Origin: Protonemura montana | Taxonomy: Eukaryota; Arthropoda; Insecta; Plecoptera; Nemouridae | Assembly: GCA_947568835.1 (NCBI GenBank) | Contig: OX387608.1 | Location: 7,912,001-7,976,000 of the forward strand | Length of the DNA: 64,000 nt | Reading direction: 5' to 3' | Shown: positions 12,001-21,076 of the stretch, one piece after another | How positions within the stretch are numbered: the stretch's first letter is position 1 | Layout: every line of letters begins with the position of its first letter | The notes under the pieces: generated by a model | The model's input: the letters and a program-made list of their open reading frames with translations, nothing else | What the model was told of the DNA's origin: nothing | Databases searched by the model: none | Position numbers and translations under genes: made by a program

Positions 12001-12133
12001 CTGCTACAGGAAAGAGATCCAGGAGCGATGTCCATGGCTGCTGGGTGCTCCACCTGCATCCAAATCCAAGTCGGACGGGGCCTCGGCGACGAGCGAACGC
12101 ACCGTCGTCTCCAAGGACGACGCCCAGGCGTAG
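2940..12133 (+). CDS. Blue-type visual opsin (arthropod UV/blue clade), six exons, 406 aa
   Basis: Rhodopsin-family GPCR of photoreceptor membranes; it binds 11-cis-retinal-type chromophore and couples to Gq. Coding joins are 2940-3067, 8581-8766, 8862-9120, 9551-9972, 10517-10618 and 12010-12133 (1221 nt, every phase fits). Features seen: N22-A-S glycosylation site; GWN/PPE and VHPHW blocks before TM1; NQALFD in TM2 (NLAxxD in most relatives); E130 in MMIEMP; disulfide pair C150 and C227; DRY at 174-176; QAKKMNV in loop 3; SWTPY in TM6; retinal Schiff-base lysine K348 in AAKVVSCIDPW; NHPRYR; and a short Ser/Lys-rich tail. Start: an in-frame TAG at 2886 and no other ATG before 2940. UV opsins have Lys where E130 is, and blue opsins have Glu (known for Drosophila Rh3/Rh4 versus Rh5), so blue sensitivity is inferred. 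The last intron begins with GC. Confidence 0.96.
3350..3600 (+). mobile_element. 5S-SINE copy 1, 5'-truncated
   Basis: It lacks the 5S-like head but keeps the body (ccttcggaagggac, then tggtgctcttcgacagga), the TCA-rich stretch and the 3' end (cagtgcgtcgttaaac) of the SINE family whose full copies are at 32759-33200 and 56371-56776. Confidence 0.85.
4846..4918 (-). repeat. tRNA-like fragment
   Basis: On the minus strand it has a B-box-like GGTTCGCATCC and a GGCCGGGCGACTGGAT block typical of tRNA-derived SINE heads. A relative without the B box lies near 6378-6428. It does not fold into an intact cloverleaf by eye. Confidence 0.4.
5585..5665 (-). repeat. tRNA-like module inside RU copy 1
   Basis: Minus strand: an A-box-like stretch (tagcgtggtcgagcggtta) and a B-box-like AGTTCGATCCTC about 40 bp later, resembling a Ser/Leu tRNA head. 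The corresponding region of RU copy 2 (7090-7165) is also tRNA-like but diverged. Confidence 0.5.
6129..6204 (-). repeat. tRNA-like module at the right end of RU copy 1
   Basis: Minus strand: GCTGTAGCTCTGCGGTTAGA (A box) and GCGTTCGATTCCCGG (B box), about the spacing of a tRNA. The same module ends RU copy 2 at 7763-7835. The anticodon arm is not convincing, so I treat it as a tRNA-derived repeat head and not a functional tRNA gene. Confidence 0.55.
6463..7835. mobile_element. RU element copy 2, about 1.37 kb
   Basis: Same order of blocks as 4972-6204 and same orientation. The first 145 bp and last 320 bp are closely matched, while the interior has diverged and gained about 140 bp. The interior tRNA-like module (7090-7165) and the terminal one (7763-7835) are both on the minus strand. 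Confidence 0.7.
8581..8766 (+). CDS. Opsin exon 2
   Basis: Starts after tttgcag and ends GCCGT|GTGAGT. Encodes the end of the N-terminus (LLGWNVPPE, VHPHW) and TM1 with the conserved GNG of helix 1. Phase 2 on both sides. Confidence 0.96.
8862..9120 (+). CDS. Opsin exon 3
   Basis: Starts after tctctcag and ends AAGCAG|GTCACG, a weaker donor that leaves phase 0. Encodes TM2 with E130, the first disulfide cysteine C150, TM3 and the DRY motif. Confidence 0.96.
9185..9420 (+). repeat. R1 repeat copy 2, in opsin intron 3
   Basis: Carries the R1 core (gtaacggtaggtgccacccg, then gcttgcagccgtc) and the 3' block (tttttgtcgg, then gaagacagttt). Same strand as the gene. Confidence 0.75.
9551..9972 (+). 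CDS. Opsin exon 4
   Basis: Starts after actccacag and ends AACAA|GTATGT. Encodes TM4, extracellular loop 2 with C227, TM5, loop 3 with KKMNV, and TM6 with CSWTPY. Phase 0 in, phase 2 out. Confidence 0.97.
10517..10618 (+). CDS. Opsin exon 5
   Basis: Starts after ttcggcag and encodes TM7 with K348 and the HPRYR motif. The exon must end TACAG followed by GCAAGT, a GC donor with otherwise perfect consensus. A GT alternative 4 bp downstream breaks the frame with exon 6. Confidence 0.95.
10780..11005 (+). repeat. R1 repeat copy 3, 3' part
   Basis: Begins at the tcaaaatatcgatacatgta block and runs to atttggcagccatttttcgt. The 5' core (cacccgatggcgc) is missing. Lies in opsin intron 5 (10619-12009). 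The rest of that intron (11006-12009) shows nothing I can name. Confidence 0.75.
12010..12133 (+). CDS. Opsin exon 6 (C-terminus)
   Basis: Starts after tctgctacag. Completes RYR, then KEIQERCPWL (helix 8 region) and a cytoplasmic tail rich in Ser, Lys and Thr, which is the usual substrate of receptor kinases, ending at TAG 12131-12133. Confidence 0.93.
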
Positions 12134-13619
12134 GCGGCGCGACGCTTCTCCTATGCACGTGCTGCCTTCTTGCAAATTGACTGGGTGGTCGGGGTGGTTG
12201 GGGTGGCAAAGTGGGTAAATTACATGCGTTTCTTTTTATGTCTTCTGATTAAAGAACGCCATTTTTAGGTTGATTTTGTCACTAGACTTTTGCTGTTAGA
12301 CATTTTGTCATAGACTTTGATTACACAAATCAAAGCCGAAAGTAAATTTCACTTAAGTGGAAGCTAAATAAGCTTGGTTATTTGAAAATTGCGCTCCAAT
12401 GCCATTGGATTCTGGACCAGCCAGTTGTATGATCGGAATTTGCACATATAAAGCAGAGGTGTTGAATAGTTTGTCTTTTTCTGTGAAGGAAAGATCGTTC
12501 GAGATCGTGAGTAACACAGAAATCACATATAAGCTATCACTGATGTAAGAGATCACTTAGCGATTTAGTGGTAGTCCCTATTTCTATTGAAACTGACTCA
12601 TTTTAAGTGTGAAATATTCTATTTTTGCTGTTTTAGTTGTGTTTCAGCATATCAATCGAGTGAATAGATATGAGTGAGTTGTCTGACATTTTTTCCCACG
12701 CCATCTAGCTTGGTATCAGTTTAAATGTTGGGGGGCAGCACGTGCTAGAGAAGAGGAAATATGCATTGGAGCGATGATTTGACTGATTTTTCTGATTGAC
12801 GACTTATGATAATCTAATTGTGGTTCAAAGAGTATGGATAATTGTTATATCTTAAAGATATAAAAAAAAACCCAGATGTTCCTTACTTTAGAAATATGTA
12901 ACTACACATTGTTTGGTGCCGTGAAAAAAAAACGAGAATGATAACAATTGTTTGTTAATTTGGAAAGTGCAATAATATTTATTTTGTGCCTAGGTTTTGT
13001 ATCGATGTTTTTCAGAACACGGACCAATTTATGTATTGACAGTGGTAGCAATAAATCAACCTGCAAATGTTTGTAATATCGTTTTAATGTTGCTGAAAAC
13101 CCTGCTTTTAGGGCATAATTGCCTAGAATAATTTGCGTCGAGGTCATCATTTTCTGGGATACCTAGCTCATAATTTACTGACCGGTCATCTCCTAGACTG
13201 GTAATTAACGACCTAGTTTATGTCCCTCCCTTACCTTCACCACTTAGAGTAACTACACCCAGCATTTTAACTTTAATTGATATTTTATTTTATTGCTTTT
13301 TCATTTCACTCGCTAGTACACAGATGTACCTAACACTTAGCACTTGGCCATGCACCAGTAAATACAGTAGTTTTTACGTTTCTCAGCAGATAGCAAGTTT
13401 TTGCGAGAGTGGTTACCCAAGACGCAACCACAATTGACGATGGACGCTTCGGCTCGGTGCCGTACTTGGAAGGACATACAAAAATGAGCTATTTCAGGCC
13501 TAGCGCCTTTACTTTGGCTTATTCGTAGAGAATCCGGTTTGGCCATTCCTCTTCAAATGACAGATCACGTTTTTGGCCACTGTGATTGCAATATAATAAG
13601 TAATAACGTGAGTGCTGTT

Positions 13620-13775
13620 TCACGACGCCAATCCACGACGCAGCAGAGACACCCGACGCCAAGACTATCCGTGCCGTACGTTCGAAGCCTGTTCTCAACG
13701 CCGACGCCACGCCTGTCCGAGTCGTTCCAACGCCCTAGCGCGACGACGCCGCCGCCGGCATCGTTTTTAATGGTA
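13620..13775 (+). other. Possible exon of an unknown gene
   Basis: A GC-rich island in AT-rich DNA with one open frame reading RQSTTQQRHPTPRLSVPYVR and onward, rich in Pro, Ser, Thr and Arg. A possible acceptor (cgacgcag) lies near 13645 and a weak donor (ATG|GTACCT) near 13770. No domain recognised. It could also be a 5' UTR or chance. Confidence 0.25.
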
Positions 13776-14089
13776 CCTATTCTCTGCCTTGCTAAGTATT
13801 TTTATCATTCGCTTGCTGGTTGAAGCTCGCTCATGGATCATAGATCATAGCCATGGAATTTGTCGGTAGTTTGTAAAATAGCGCGACTTTCGATTAAAAA
13901 AACAACAGTACAATAAATATACAGACATGGCAAAGTTAAAATGTTCAGTTTAATAAAATATTTAAAACACGAGTCCTTGTAAAAGATTTCAGCACATGGA
14001 TCCTTGCTGGCCCGAACCATTGACCTGATTTTTTTTTTTTTGGAGTGCAAAAAGTCTTTTTGTATAGGGTGACCAACCCCAAAGAATTA

Positions 14090-14410
14090 TACCATATAGT
14101 CCTTCATCATTCTGGTTATTAAAAATACTAATAATAAATATTAATACTAGTATAATATATTTTTATTAGTACTAATAATGAATAAAGAAATTAATTGGTT
14201 GAATTGTTTGCATTGTTTAAATTTAGTTTTTAACTAATTAATTATTACCTATAATTATTCAAATACAAGTATTAATTAACAAAGTTAGTAGTTATTATTA
14301 TAAGTTAGCAGTATTAATATAGTTTGTTATAATAATTAAGTAATTATAATTAATAATTACTCTTAATAATCAGTAATGTAATACTCTGGTAATTAAAATT
14401 GTTGGGTTTG
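14090..14410. repeat. AT-rich low-complexity block
   Basis: About 320 bp composed almost wholly of TAATTA/ATTAAT-like words, including tattaatactagtataata. No coding signal. Confidence 0.7.
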
Positions 14411-15837
14411 ATTTTTTTTCTTTGTATGCCACTGTTTAACTCTAGATTGTGAACCAAGATACAAGAAAAGTCCTGTAAAACTTACCTTTAGAGCCATCCT
14501 TACAGCAAATTATTATTAAGGACAGGTTTGTGCATTCCGTCCACCTATATGAAGACTACTTAATAGACTATTATTCCGTGACCGATTAGCAGGGCTTGAA
14601 TAACTAATAGTGCGTACTTTTCATGTGACATCACCTCCTACTTCAATGCGACTTCTCGACTTCTGATTCATTATCACCCTCACTCACTACCAATAAAATC
14701 CTGATCAATCCATCTCTTTCATTCCACGCACGAGACAGCTACGAGACAGCCCATTGTATTATCTATTCTCCTACACCTGCATGCAAAAAACGAAAACACA
14801 CAAAAAAAAAAAACACCTATTATACCGAAATCCACAGTCATTCATATTGTACTCCCATTGTGCTATACCTTTTGAGAGTTTTCGCTGAAATCTCGATGCA
14901 GCGTTCGAGCGAGACTGAGCTCTGAAAATTCATAAATACATACGAGCAGCGTCGTCTATAGGAAAAAAAGCAAAATACGCGAGTTTTTTTTTTTTTTTTG
15001 TTTTTGCGCGGCGCGTACGAGACATTGATGGAAGCGCGCTCTCAGTCGCCGATCCATCATAATTTTCCGGGGAAACTCTCTTCAATATACGACGGCGCAC
15101 TACTCTGAAAGGAAAAGGGGGACAAAAAAACCCGTGTTTCAAGCATCGAGTACATAGTCTCGTGATCTGAGTGATTCATATTCTCGTATGAATCCCCTGC
15201 ACCTAGGGTGCATTATTGCACGCTGCAATTCAGAGTTGCATCCTTTGATCTTTGCAGAGCTGTGAGACGTCTTGGAGAATGGCTGCGCTTCGGTTTGGGT
15301 GAGTGTTTGCATCCTTCTATAGTGATTATTATAAGATGATTTAAGATTGGTGGCTTGTTAATAACAGTGTTTTTGTTATCAGTCGATCAAAAACATGGGG
15401 GAACAAACTGGGATCTCTTTGCCTCAAAATGTATTTGCTGTCTAGAACTTAAATTCCCTGGATACGAATGCAAACTGCACGATATCTTAGCAATCTTGTG
15501 CTGCATCTGCTTGGGTATCTTTTGTATACCTTGATAACAGCACAAGTCTATCAACTCTGGTATGACAGCACAAGAAAATTTGTGCTTTGGGCAATTGTAG
15601 AAAAGGTCAGGGACATTTAAACTATAATAATAGGATGAATAATAGGGCTATAATAGGGCGTTGAAGAATAAGTAACCGTCGTTCAGTGTGGTTTCAAGGA
15701 TTTATTCGATTGAAAGTTGCACATGAAAATCCGTGATTGAAAAACAGAGGAAACACCCGGAAATGTTGTGTAAAACTTGATTGCAGAGACTTGCTGGTCT
15801 ATAATTTTTAGATATATCACGTCTTGACGACGTATAC

Positions 15838-16030
15838 ATATTAACAAAAAACTATTTGAAATGGGTTTTGAATGCTAAGTAAAGGACAACTAAATTTCCC
15901 GACGTTTCGTAACTTGTACTAGTTACTTCTTCAAGGGTTAGAGCAGTCCTGACAATTTTCCTGACAATTATTTTTGTTAAAACTTTTGCTAAGGATAAAT
16001 CAAGTAGACATGAGTCTAAAAACCATCATA
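15838..16030. mobile_element. Penelope-like fragment (arm A plus block B)
   Basis: Arm A reads tttcccgacgtttcgtaact, then ttcttcaagggttagagcag. Block B (aggataaatcaagtagacat) follows. Arm A recurs at 60340-60450 and, as an inverted pair, at 61420-61720, where block B also appears inverted. The GAAACGTCG signature in a fold-back setting is, from memory, common in Penelope-like elements, so the family call is tentative. Confidence 0.45.
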
Positions 16031-16435
16031 AGATATACTTATTTGCTAAATTTGGTTTAGATTTCTGAGTCCTTGACAATTAGCAAGTAGGTATTTAAGT
16101 TTTACAATACCTATAGGTACGATTTAAAAAAAACTAATTGTAAGAACTAAAACTTTTGATCTATCGTACAGAATATTCTAAAAAAAAAGTAGCAGATACA
16201 AAATAAGCAAATTAAAACTAAATTGAAATTGAAAACTTAAATTTAAATTCAAATTAAAAAAAAAAAACGGTCGAGCTGTTAGGTCAGTAGAAATCGAACA
16301 CACAAACACACACACACACATCGTTTTTTTTGCATGAAGTCTTTGTTTTGTTCGTTTTGCTTCTTCAATAATATGAATAGTAACACAGTGATGCTAATAA
16401 TGATCGTTGTTTCATCTTTCGGCAGTTGGCAACTA

Positions 16436-16498
16436 TTACAATGAATTATTGTCCAAGTCAGTCATTACTGTATAGTAAGAATAGGCAGTCTTGATGAC
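16436..16498 (-). CDS. Odorant receptor exon 7 (last)
   Basis: Twenty amino acids and a TAA. Begins after gaatttgcag in phase 0 and encodes the end of TM7 (AYSYYTVM), matching the AYSYF-type ending of the family. It is easy to miss because it is 63 bp long. Confidence 0.88.
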   Translation of the reverse strand, partial: VIKTAYSYYTVMTDLDNNSL

Positions 16499-19400
16499 CT
16501 GCAAATTCCAGACAAAACTTAATTAGTTACCAGAATATTGCATCGACCGCTCAATTAGTGTGGCAATCGACGCATTTTCCATTTCTGATAAAATATCTTT
16601 TCTTACTTCATTTTAAGATAGACGACCTAATTTCAGAAAATACTACATTAAAATTTGGAGAAAAAGTAGGATCAAAAATTTTTTAAGGGCAGGTTTTACC
16701 AAAATGTTCAACTATAAGTTGGATTCTGGCTCACAGAAACATCTTAATTTTACTGCATATGATTGGAAGTCGTCATGGTGATAGTTTCACCAATCATTTC
16801 AACTAGGAGACGAGATTTTTGTAAAACGGCAAAATTTGTGAGTCAAATCAATTGCCATGGCAACAATCAATCACAGACAGTGAAAGTCAGCTGTTGCTGA
16901 GATCTGGAAGGTTAACTCATCGTTGAAACGTATTTTAATACCAGACCTATGGAAAAACTTACATCTTCAAAGGTTCTGATTGAAAAGTCAGTGAATCCGA
17001 GGCCAGAAAGCACAAAGGGCACATTAGCTCTGGTGATGACCACTCGCAACGATCGCTTGAACTCTTCGGACGCATCCGGCCACTCGCAGGAGTAGGCGGA
17101 GTCTCGCACGTCGGACGTCTAAAAAACGGACACAGATTTGAATTTAAACTTCGAGCAAACTTGACGTGCAATTTTCTTAAAGGTTAGGAAATAAAATGTC
17201 TTACCTCAGATGAAAGTTGATCAACTAAATAACACTTGATATGAAGCGAGCCGAGGAAAGCAAAACTGGCTACGACCACCATCATGTCCAATAAGTTTTT
17301 GGATTCAATCTGATCAAATCAAAACATATTTATATTCATAAAAAAGAGCCGTAAATTTAAAGCTTATTTCAAGGCAATAAGGTAAAGTAACATATTTCAT
17401 ATTTAGAAGAAGAGCTCGACTGGAAAAATGCGCAACCGAACCAGGTTACGAACCTTGGACTTTTCGATTGCCAGTCAGGTTTCGGCAATCGGTATGTCCC
17501 GGGATCGTATCCCGGTTCGGGATACGAATAAGCCTAGCCAACATCTCATCCATCGCTTGCTGGTTTCAGCTCCCTAGTGGAACCACCAGAAAAACCATTT
17601 ACCTCTCTACATTTTTGATCATGGAATTGTGAGACGGGCTTCTAGACATTTACTGAATAAATAACTAAATAATATAATTGTATTTATAATCGGTTGACCA
17701 CCAATGTCAAATAAACAATTGATATATAGCCAAGACTTTTTTTTACCTTTCTAATTAAAAATGTATTCAAGACGCACGTGCGGAGACAAAACAAGGTGTC
17801 GATCAGAAGCAAACATCCCAAGAAATCTCCGTGCTGAGACAAGTATCTAAATTTCAAAAGTTAGTAAGTAAATTTGAAAACCATTAGAAATAATAATTTC
17901 GCTACTCGTTTGTAAAATCAGAGTACGATGAAACTTACTCGAGAAGAATTTGATGCTCCCGAATATATTTCCGCAAAAGTGATTCCATTTCATGGTTTAT
18001 GTTGACGTCTGTCGGCACTGCTGTGATTTCAATATCTATGATTTCTTCACCGAATACTCTTTCAATAATTAAGTCAGATTCACCGACACGTGGAAATTCA
18101 GATGTTTGTGGAAATTTATTTTCTATGCCACTCTGTTTGAAGTTTTCCAAAACTGGTTGAATTGAGCTATTCTTCGAAACGTTTTCTATAGACGTAGAGC
18201 GAATATTCTCTAATTTAAATTGCAATATTTTAAATTCTCCGATCAGAAAAACACAGAGATATATTTGGAAACACATAGCCCAATTCATGAATGCCAAATC
18301 AAACAATGATATGTATACGGCAAGGATCACTGTGATTTCAAAATATGGCGACACAGAGGCATCGTATGGCAGCCAAAATCTGCAAAGGTGTGGTTTCAAT
18401 CAGTTTCAGTGTGAATCATTGTTGAAAATAATGTATGTAACTAGGGCTTAGCGAACGCAATTTGAGTTGCGTCACTAAATGAGCGTAGCGATATTTTGGG
18501 ATGATTAAATAAGAAGCTGGTCTATTGTATAAATTTCAGCAAAACGTTCCAAAATTCACAAAATTAAGTGGGAAATTGGTAGTACAGGTGAAAAAGCAGA
18601 TGCGAGCTTCACAACTTCAAAAGTGTATACAAAATCTGAACATTTTCGTAAATATTAAGTAGTTGCAAAACTATTAAACTGTTTTTTTAGACAGAAGATT
18701 TTTTATCCTCGGATACTACGCTAAACAACTTGCAGGTAGCCAGTCAAAACATTCAATTGTTACATGACTTAAAGTCAAAGTCAATAAGAAAGATTCAAAT
18801 TTTTTTTAACCATAAAAATAATTCAAAGATTTCTACTATCAGTATTCTGGATTGAGCGATATTACTTACTTGACGGGATATGATCTTGTCTCTACACTAT
18901 CATTGATCATTAGGACTAATCCCATGAATGCTCCAATCAGAAAAGTGGTTTGCATTACCACCCAAGCAGTTGTCAAGCGCTGAACAAATCTGCGGGTCGA
19001 TTTCTCAAAAACGCTCATGGACTCTTTAGGCTGGCGAATTCGAGTAAGATTTTCGATGCTGGTCTTCACGTCGTCCATACGTAGGAACATGACAAAAGTG
19101 TAGGAAGATGTCACAACCGCAATGAGAAAACTAAACGCGGCTTTCACAAGATCAATCACGCCCTCCGTTTTAGGGGTGAAAATAATTACTGGTGAGAAGA
19201 ACGCCGCGGCCAGATTGAAATAAATTGTGCATCTTCTTAAGTAATAGAAAAATCCAGTCTTCTCTGTTGGCCAAAAACCTAAACGAAAATTGCAAAGCGT
19301 TACTCAAGAGAGGTATCGGTAAAATGACAAAATAAATTTGATAGAAGATTATATTCTTTTAGCAGTTAGAAGAGAGTTTGTGAGTAAATTCAAAGATGAC

Positions 19401-19786
19401 CATCAACTAATTTCGAAAACTTTTATAAAGAAGCAATGCGAGTGCTAAAAGAATGATACTTCGGAAAAAAACTAACGGCTTCTAAATTAAATCAATAAAA
19501 TAAAATAAACTAATTACCAGATCCTGGTCTTTTTACTAGTTTTCTTTAAATTAACGCTTGGTGATGATGTAATTCAAAAGCCTATGCCTATGCTTCTTAC
19601 AATGCCTATGTTATGCCTATGCTGATTCCTATGCCTTTGCCTTATGTTTTACAGTTCCAGCCTTCGATCGCTAGCCTTGCCCACCAACAATAACTTACCA
19701 AACATCCTAAACATCTTCTCAAACCACCACAAGGTGAAATTTTCATCCTGGAGCCGACTCCTGACTTTCGAAATCCACAGTCCCAT
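16436..19786 (-). CDS. Insect odorant receptor (7tm_6), seven exons, 453 aa
   Basis: Ligand-gated cation channel subunit that pairs with Orco in olfactory neuron dendrites. Joins on the minus strand are 19786-19699, 19278-18870, 18379-17939, 17846-17747, 17309-17205, 17118-16963 and 16498-16436 (1362 nt, every phase fits, all GT-AG). Family features: an N-terminal intracellular WWFEKMFRMFGFWP segment before TM1; the loop ending REHQILLEYLSQHGDF; CYLVDQLSSETSDVRDSAYS; CEWPDASEEFKRSL; RANVPFVLSGLGFTDFS; TFED and a final tiny exon VIKTAYSYYTVMTDLD. Length is normal for the family. It is not Orco, which is longer and far more conserved. The ligand cannot be inferred. Intron 6 carries two small MITEs. 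Confidence 0.93.
16688..16830. mobile_element. MITE-A copy 1, in odorant receptor intron 6
   Basis: About 143 bp with terminal inverted repeats (ggttttaccaaaat and gattttTgtaaaac) and core tgattggaagtcgtcatgg. Related copies at 24410-24559, 29937-30077 and 58230-58360 (inverted), and a one-end fragment at 36333-36362. Confidence 0.7.
16840..16920. mobile_element. Mini-MITE copy 2
   Basis: Near-identical core to 1789-1873 (tcaattgccatggcaacaat, then gtgaaagtcagctgtt), with TGAGTcAA and TTAACTCA ends. Sits directly beside MITE-A. Confidence 0.5.
16963..17118 (-). CDS. Odorant receptor exon 6
   Basis: Begins after gttttttag, ends GAAGAT|GTAAGT, phase 0 on both sides. Encodes the conserved C-terminal block from TSDVRDSAYS through TFED. 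Confidence 0.95.
17205..17309 (-). CDS. Odorant receptor exon 5
   Basis: Begins after gatttgatcag, ends TCTGAG|GTAAGA. Encodes TM6 and the CYLVDQLSSE motif, phase 0 on both sides. Confidence 0.93.
17430..17625. repeat. Interspersed repeat with tRNA-like head, in intron 4
   Basis: Minus strand: B-box-like GGTTCGTAACC at 17450-17460. Next to it is a motif, ccatcgcttgctggtttcag, followed by an inverted accaccagaaaaacca. The latter motif recurs at 25757-25815 and, inverted, at 48650-48712. Confidence 0.5.
17747..17846 (-). CDS. Odorant receptor exon 4
   Basis: Begins after gaaatttag, ends AGAAAG|GTAAAA. Encodes YLSQHGDFLGCLLLIDTLFC and the start of TM5. Confidence 0.9.
17939..18379 (-). CDS. 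Odorant receptor exon 3
   Basis: Begins after cctttgcag, ends CTCGA|GTAAGT. Encodes TM3-TM4 and a long hydrophilic loop 2 with a variable acidic insert, ending in the family motif REHQILLE. Confidence 0.95.
18380..18869 (-). other. Odorant receptor intron 2
   Basis: A 490-bp GT-AG intron. It contains the gaacgcaatttgagttgcgt motif (18442-18500) that also occurs near 2205 and 49700, suggesting a small repeat. Nothing else seen. Confidence 0.7.
18870..19278 (-). CDS. Odorant receptor exon 2
   Basis: Begins after cgtttag, ends GTCAA|GTAAGT. Encodes FWPTEKTGFFYYLRRC, TM1, TM2 (SFLIAVVTSSYTFVMFL) and the hydrophilic loop after it. Confidence 0.95.
19579..19640 (+). repeat. Imperfect hexamer repeat (TATGCC)n in odorant receptor intron 1
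   Basis: Repeated cctatg units with slips, for example gcctatgcctatgcttctta. Lies between exons 1 and 2. Confidence 0.75.
19699..19786 (-). CDS. Odorant receptor exon 1
   Basis: Start ATG at 19786-19784. Encodes MGLWISKVRSRLQDENFTLW and WFEKMFRMFG, ending TTTG|GTAAGT in phase 1. The splice joins to GFWP, the typical family N-terminus. Confidence 0.87.
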
Positions 19787-21076
19787 ATTGTTTCTTGCAA
19801 CTAGTAGTTATCAGGTGTCAAAATCAACAGTTAGTCAGCGTCGGTATCGTCAGCGAGAGCTTTGTGCACGGAATGGTTTCAAAAACCTTGCGCAACCGAA
19901 CTTACAGAAGGCTATAAGTAATATATGATTACATAAATATTTTAAAACTGTCGTCTTTCCAGACACATTAACAATGTGTTTTTCGATTGAAATTTCTCGC
20001 GGGCAGTAAACTGGGTACTTTGAGACATTTTTTGAAGATTAAATAATATATTGGTTCGGCGGTAAGAGTAAAACATGCACAGGTTCGAAGAAAAGGAAAA
20101 CTTCGCTCACGAATTATTGAATAGAAGGACATGAAAGCCAACGATAATAAAGGTCAGATTTTTATTTTGTAACAATGTGAAAATCCAAAGAAAATTATTC
20201 ATTTCAAATGAGACACAGAAAGCTTAAAATATCAATTTCACCTTGAATTTAGTGAGAAAATAACAACATTTCACAACTCGATAAAAGAACAAAAATAAAT
20301 TAAGAAACGAAAACGTCTTGTGGCGTTGTCTGGTATTTATAAATTTTCAACTTGAGTCCAAAAACCAAGGAAGCTAAACAGCCCTTAATCTAAACTAATT
20401 CATGCCATAATAGTTTTTTCAGACTTAAAAGATTGTTAGAACGTTTGAACGTTGACAAGCACCATCAAAGTTTTTACCAAAGAATCCTGAAATTCACATG
20501 CGATGTTTTTACGGAAAATGTACATGTTATTTATCACTTTAAATTTGGGGACGCTGTAACTTTTGAACAAGAGCAGTGCTATTATCGGAACAAACGGCAC
20601 TAACCAGTGATATTAAAGCACTAACGATCCCAAAAGTGAAAGTTTTGAAAATTCCAAGTAGCTTTTCTACCGAAAAAAATTGGGGTGTTTATTACCTTAG
20701 AATAATTGCACATCACTTTTAAGGCCAGAATTACAATATCTAGAAAGATACCTTGCGATTAGGATGAATATGGAAGCACCTGATTGGCTTCAACCACGGA
20801 CGTGAGTTGTAAACTGACGGATATATTTTGATCTAGACATTGTAATTCTGGCCCTTAGCGGAACAAACAAATTGCGTTTTCGACTGGGATGTACCAGTAC
20901 TCGTTGGAAATTGCTCGTTGACGTCTTGCTCTCCACCAGGTCCGAGCGAGAGCGCTCCCACTCCAACCCGTGATCACTAGCTGTCAGTGCTCTAATTTTG
21001 TTTTCTTATTACTGAAACGAAAATTTCATAGCAAGAAAAGAGCACCGGGAGTGACCCGAGAGCGAGCAAATCTGTC
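19787..21076. other. Intergenic DNA upstream of the odorant receptor
   Basis: It should contain the odorant receptor promoter. The only structured element I see is the MITE at 20720-20857. GC rises at 20900-20975 (gcgagagcgctcccactcca) next to the satellite. Confidence 0.6.
20720..20857. mobile_element. Small MITE with 25-bp terminal inverted repeats, TA-rich target
   Basis: Left end taaggccagaattacaat.tctaga and right end its complement, tctaga.attgtaattctgg ccctta, differing by one base. About 138 bp. A TTA/TAA-type target duplication would suit the PIF/Harbinger-Tourist group, but this is inferred. Confidence 0.65.

Larger units (their letters stand above)
12134..16435. other. Intergenic region between opsin and odorant receptor
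   Basis: Contains a GC-rich exon-like block (13620-13775), a very AT-rich block (14090-14410), a Penelope-like fragment (15838-16030) and a CA run at 16299-16320. The rest is AT-rich with no frame I trust. The two genes converge here, so both 3' UTRs should lie in it. Confidence 0.6.

Noticed and set aside
16912..16962. Extension of odorant receptor exon 6 to a nearby stop
   Set aside because: GAAGAT|GTAAGT is a strong donor and exon 7 supplies the family ending AYSYYTVM in frame.
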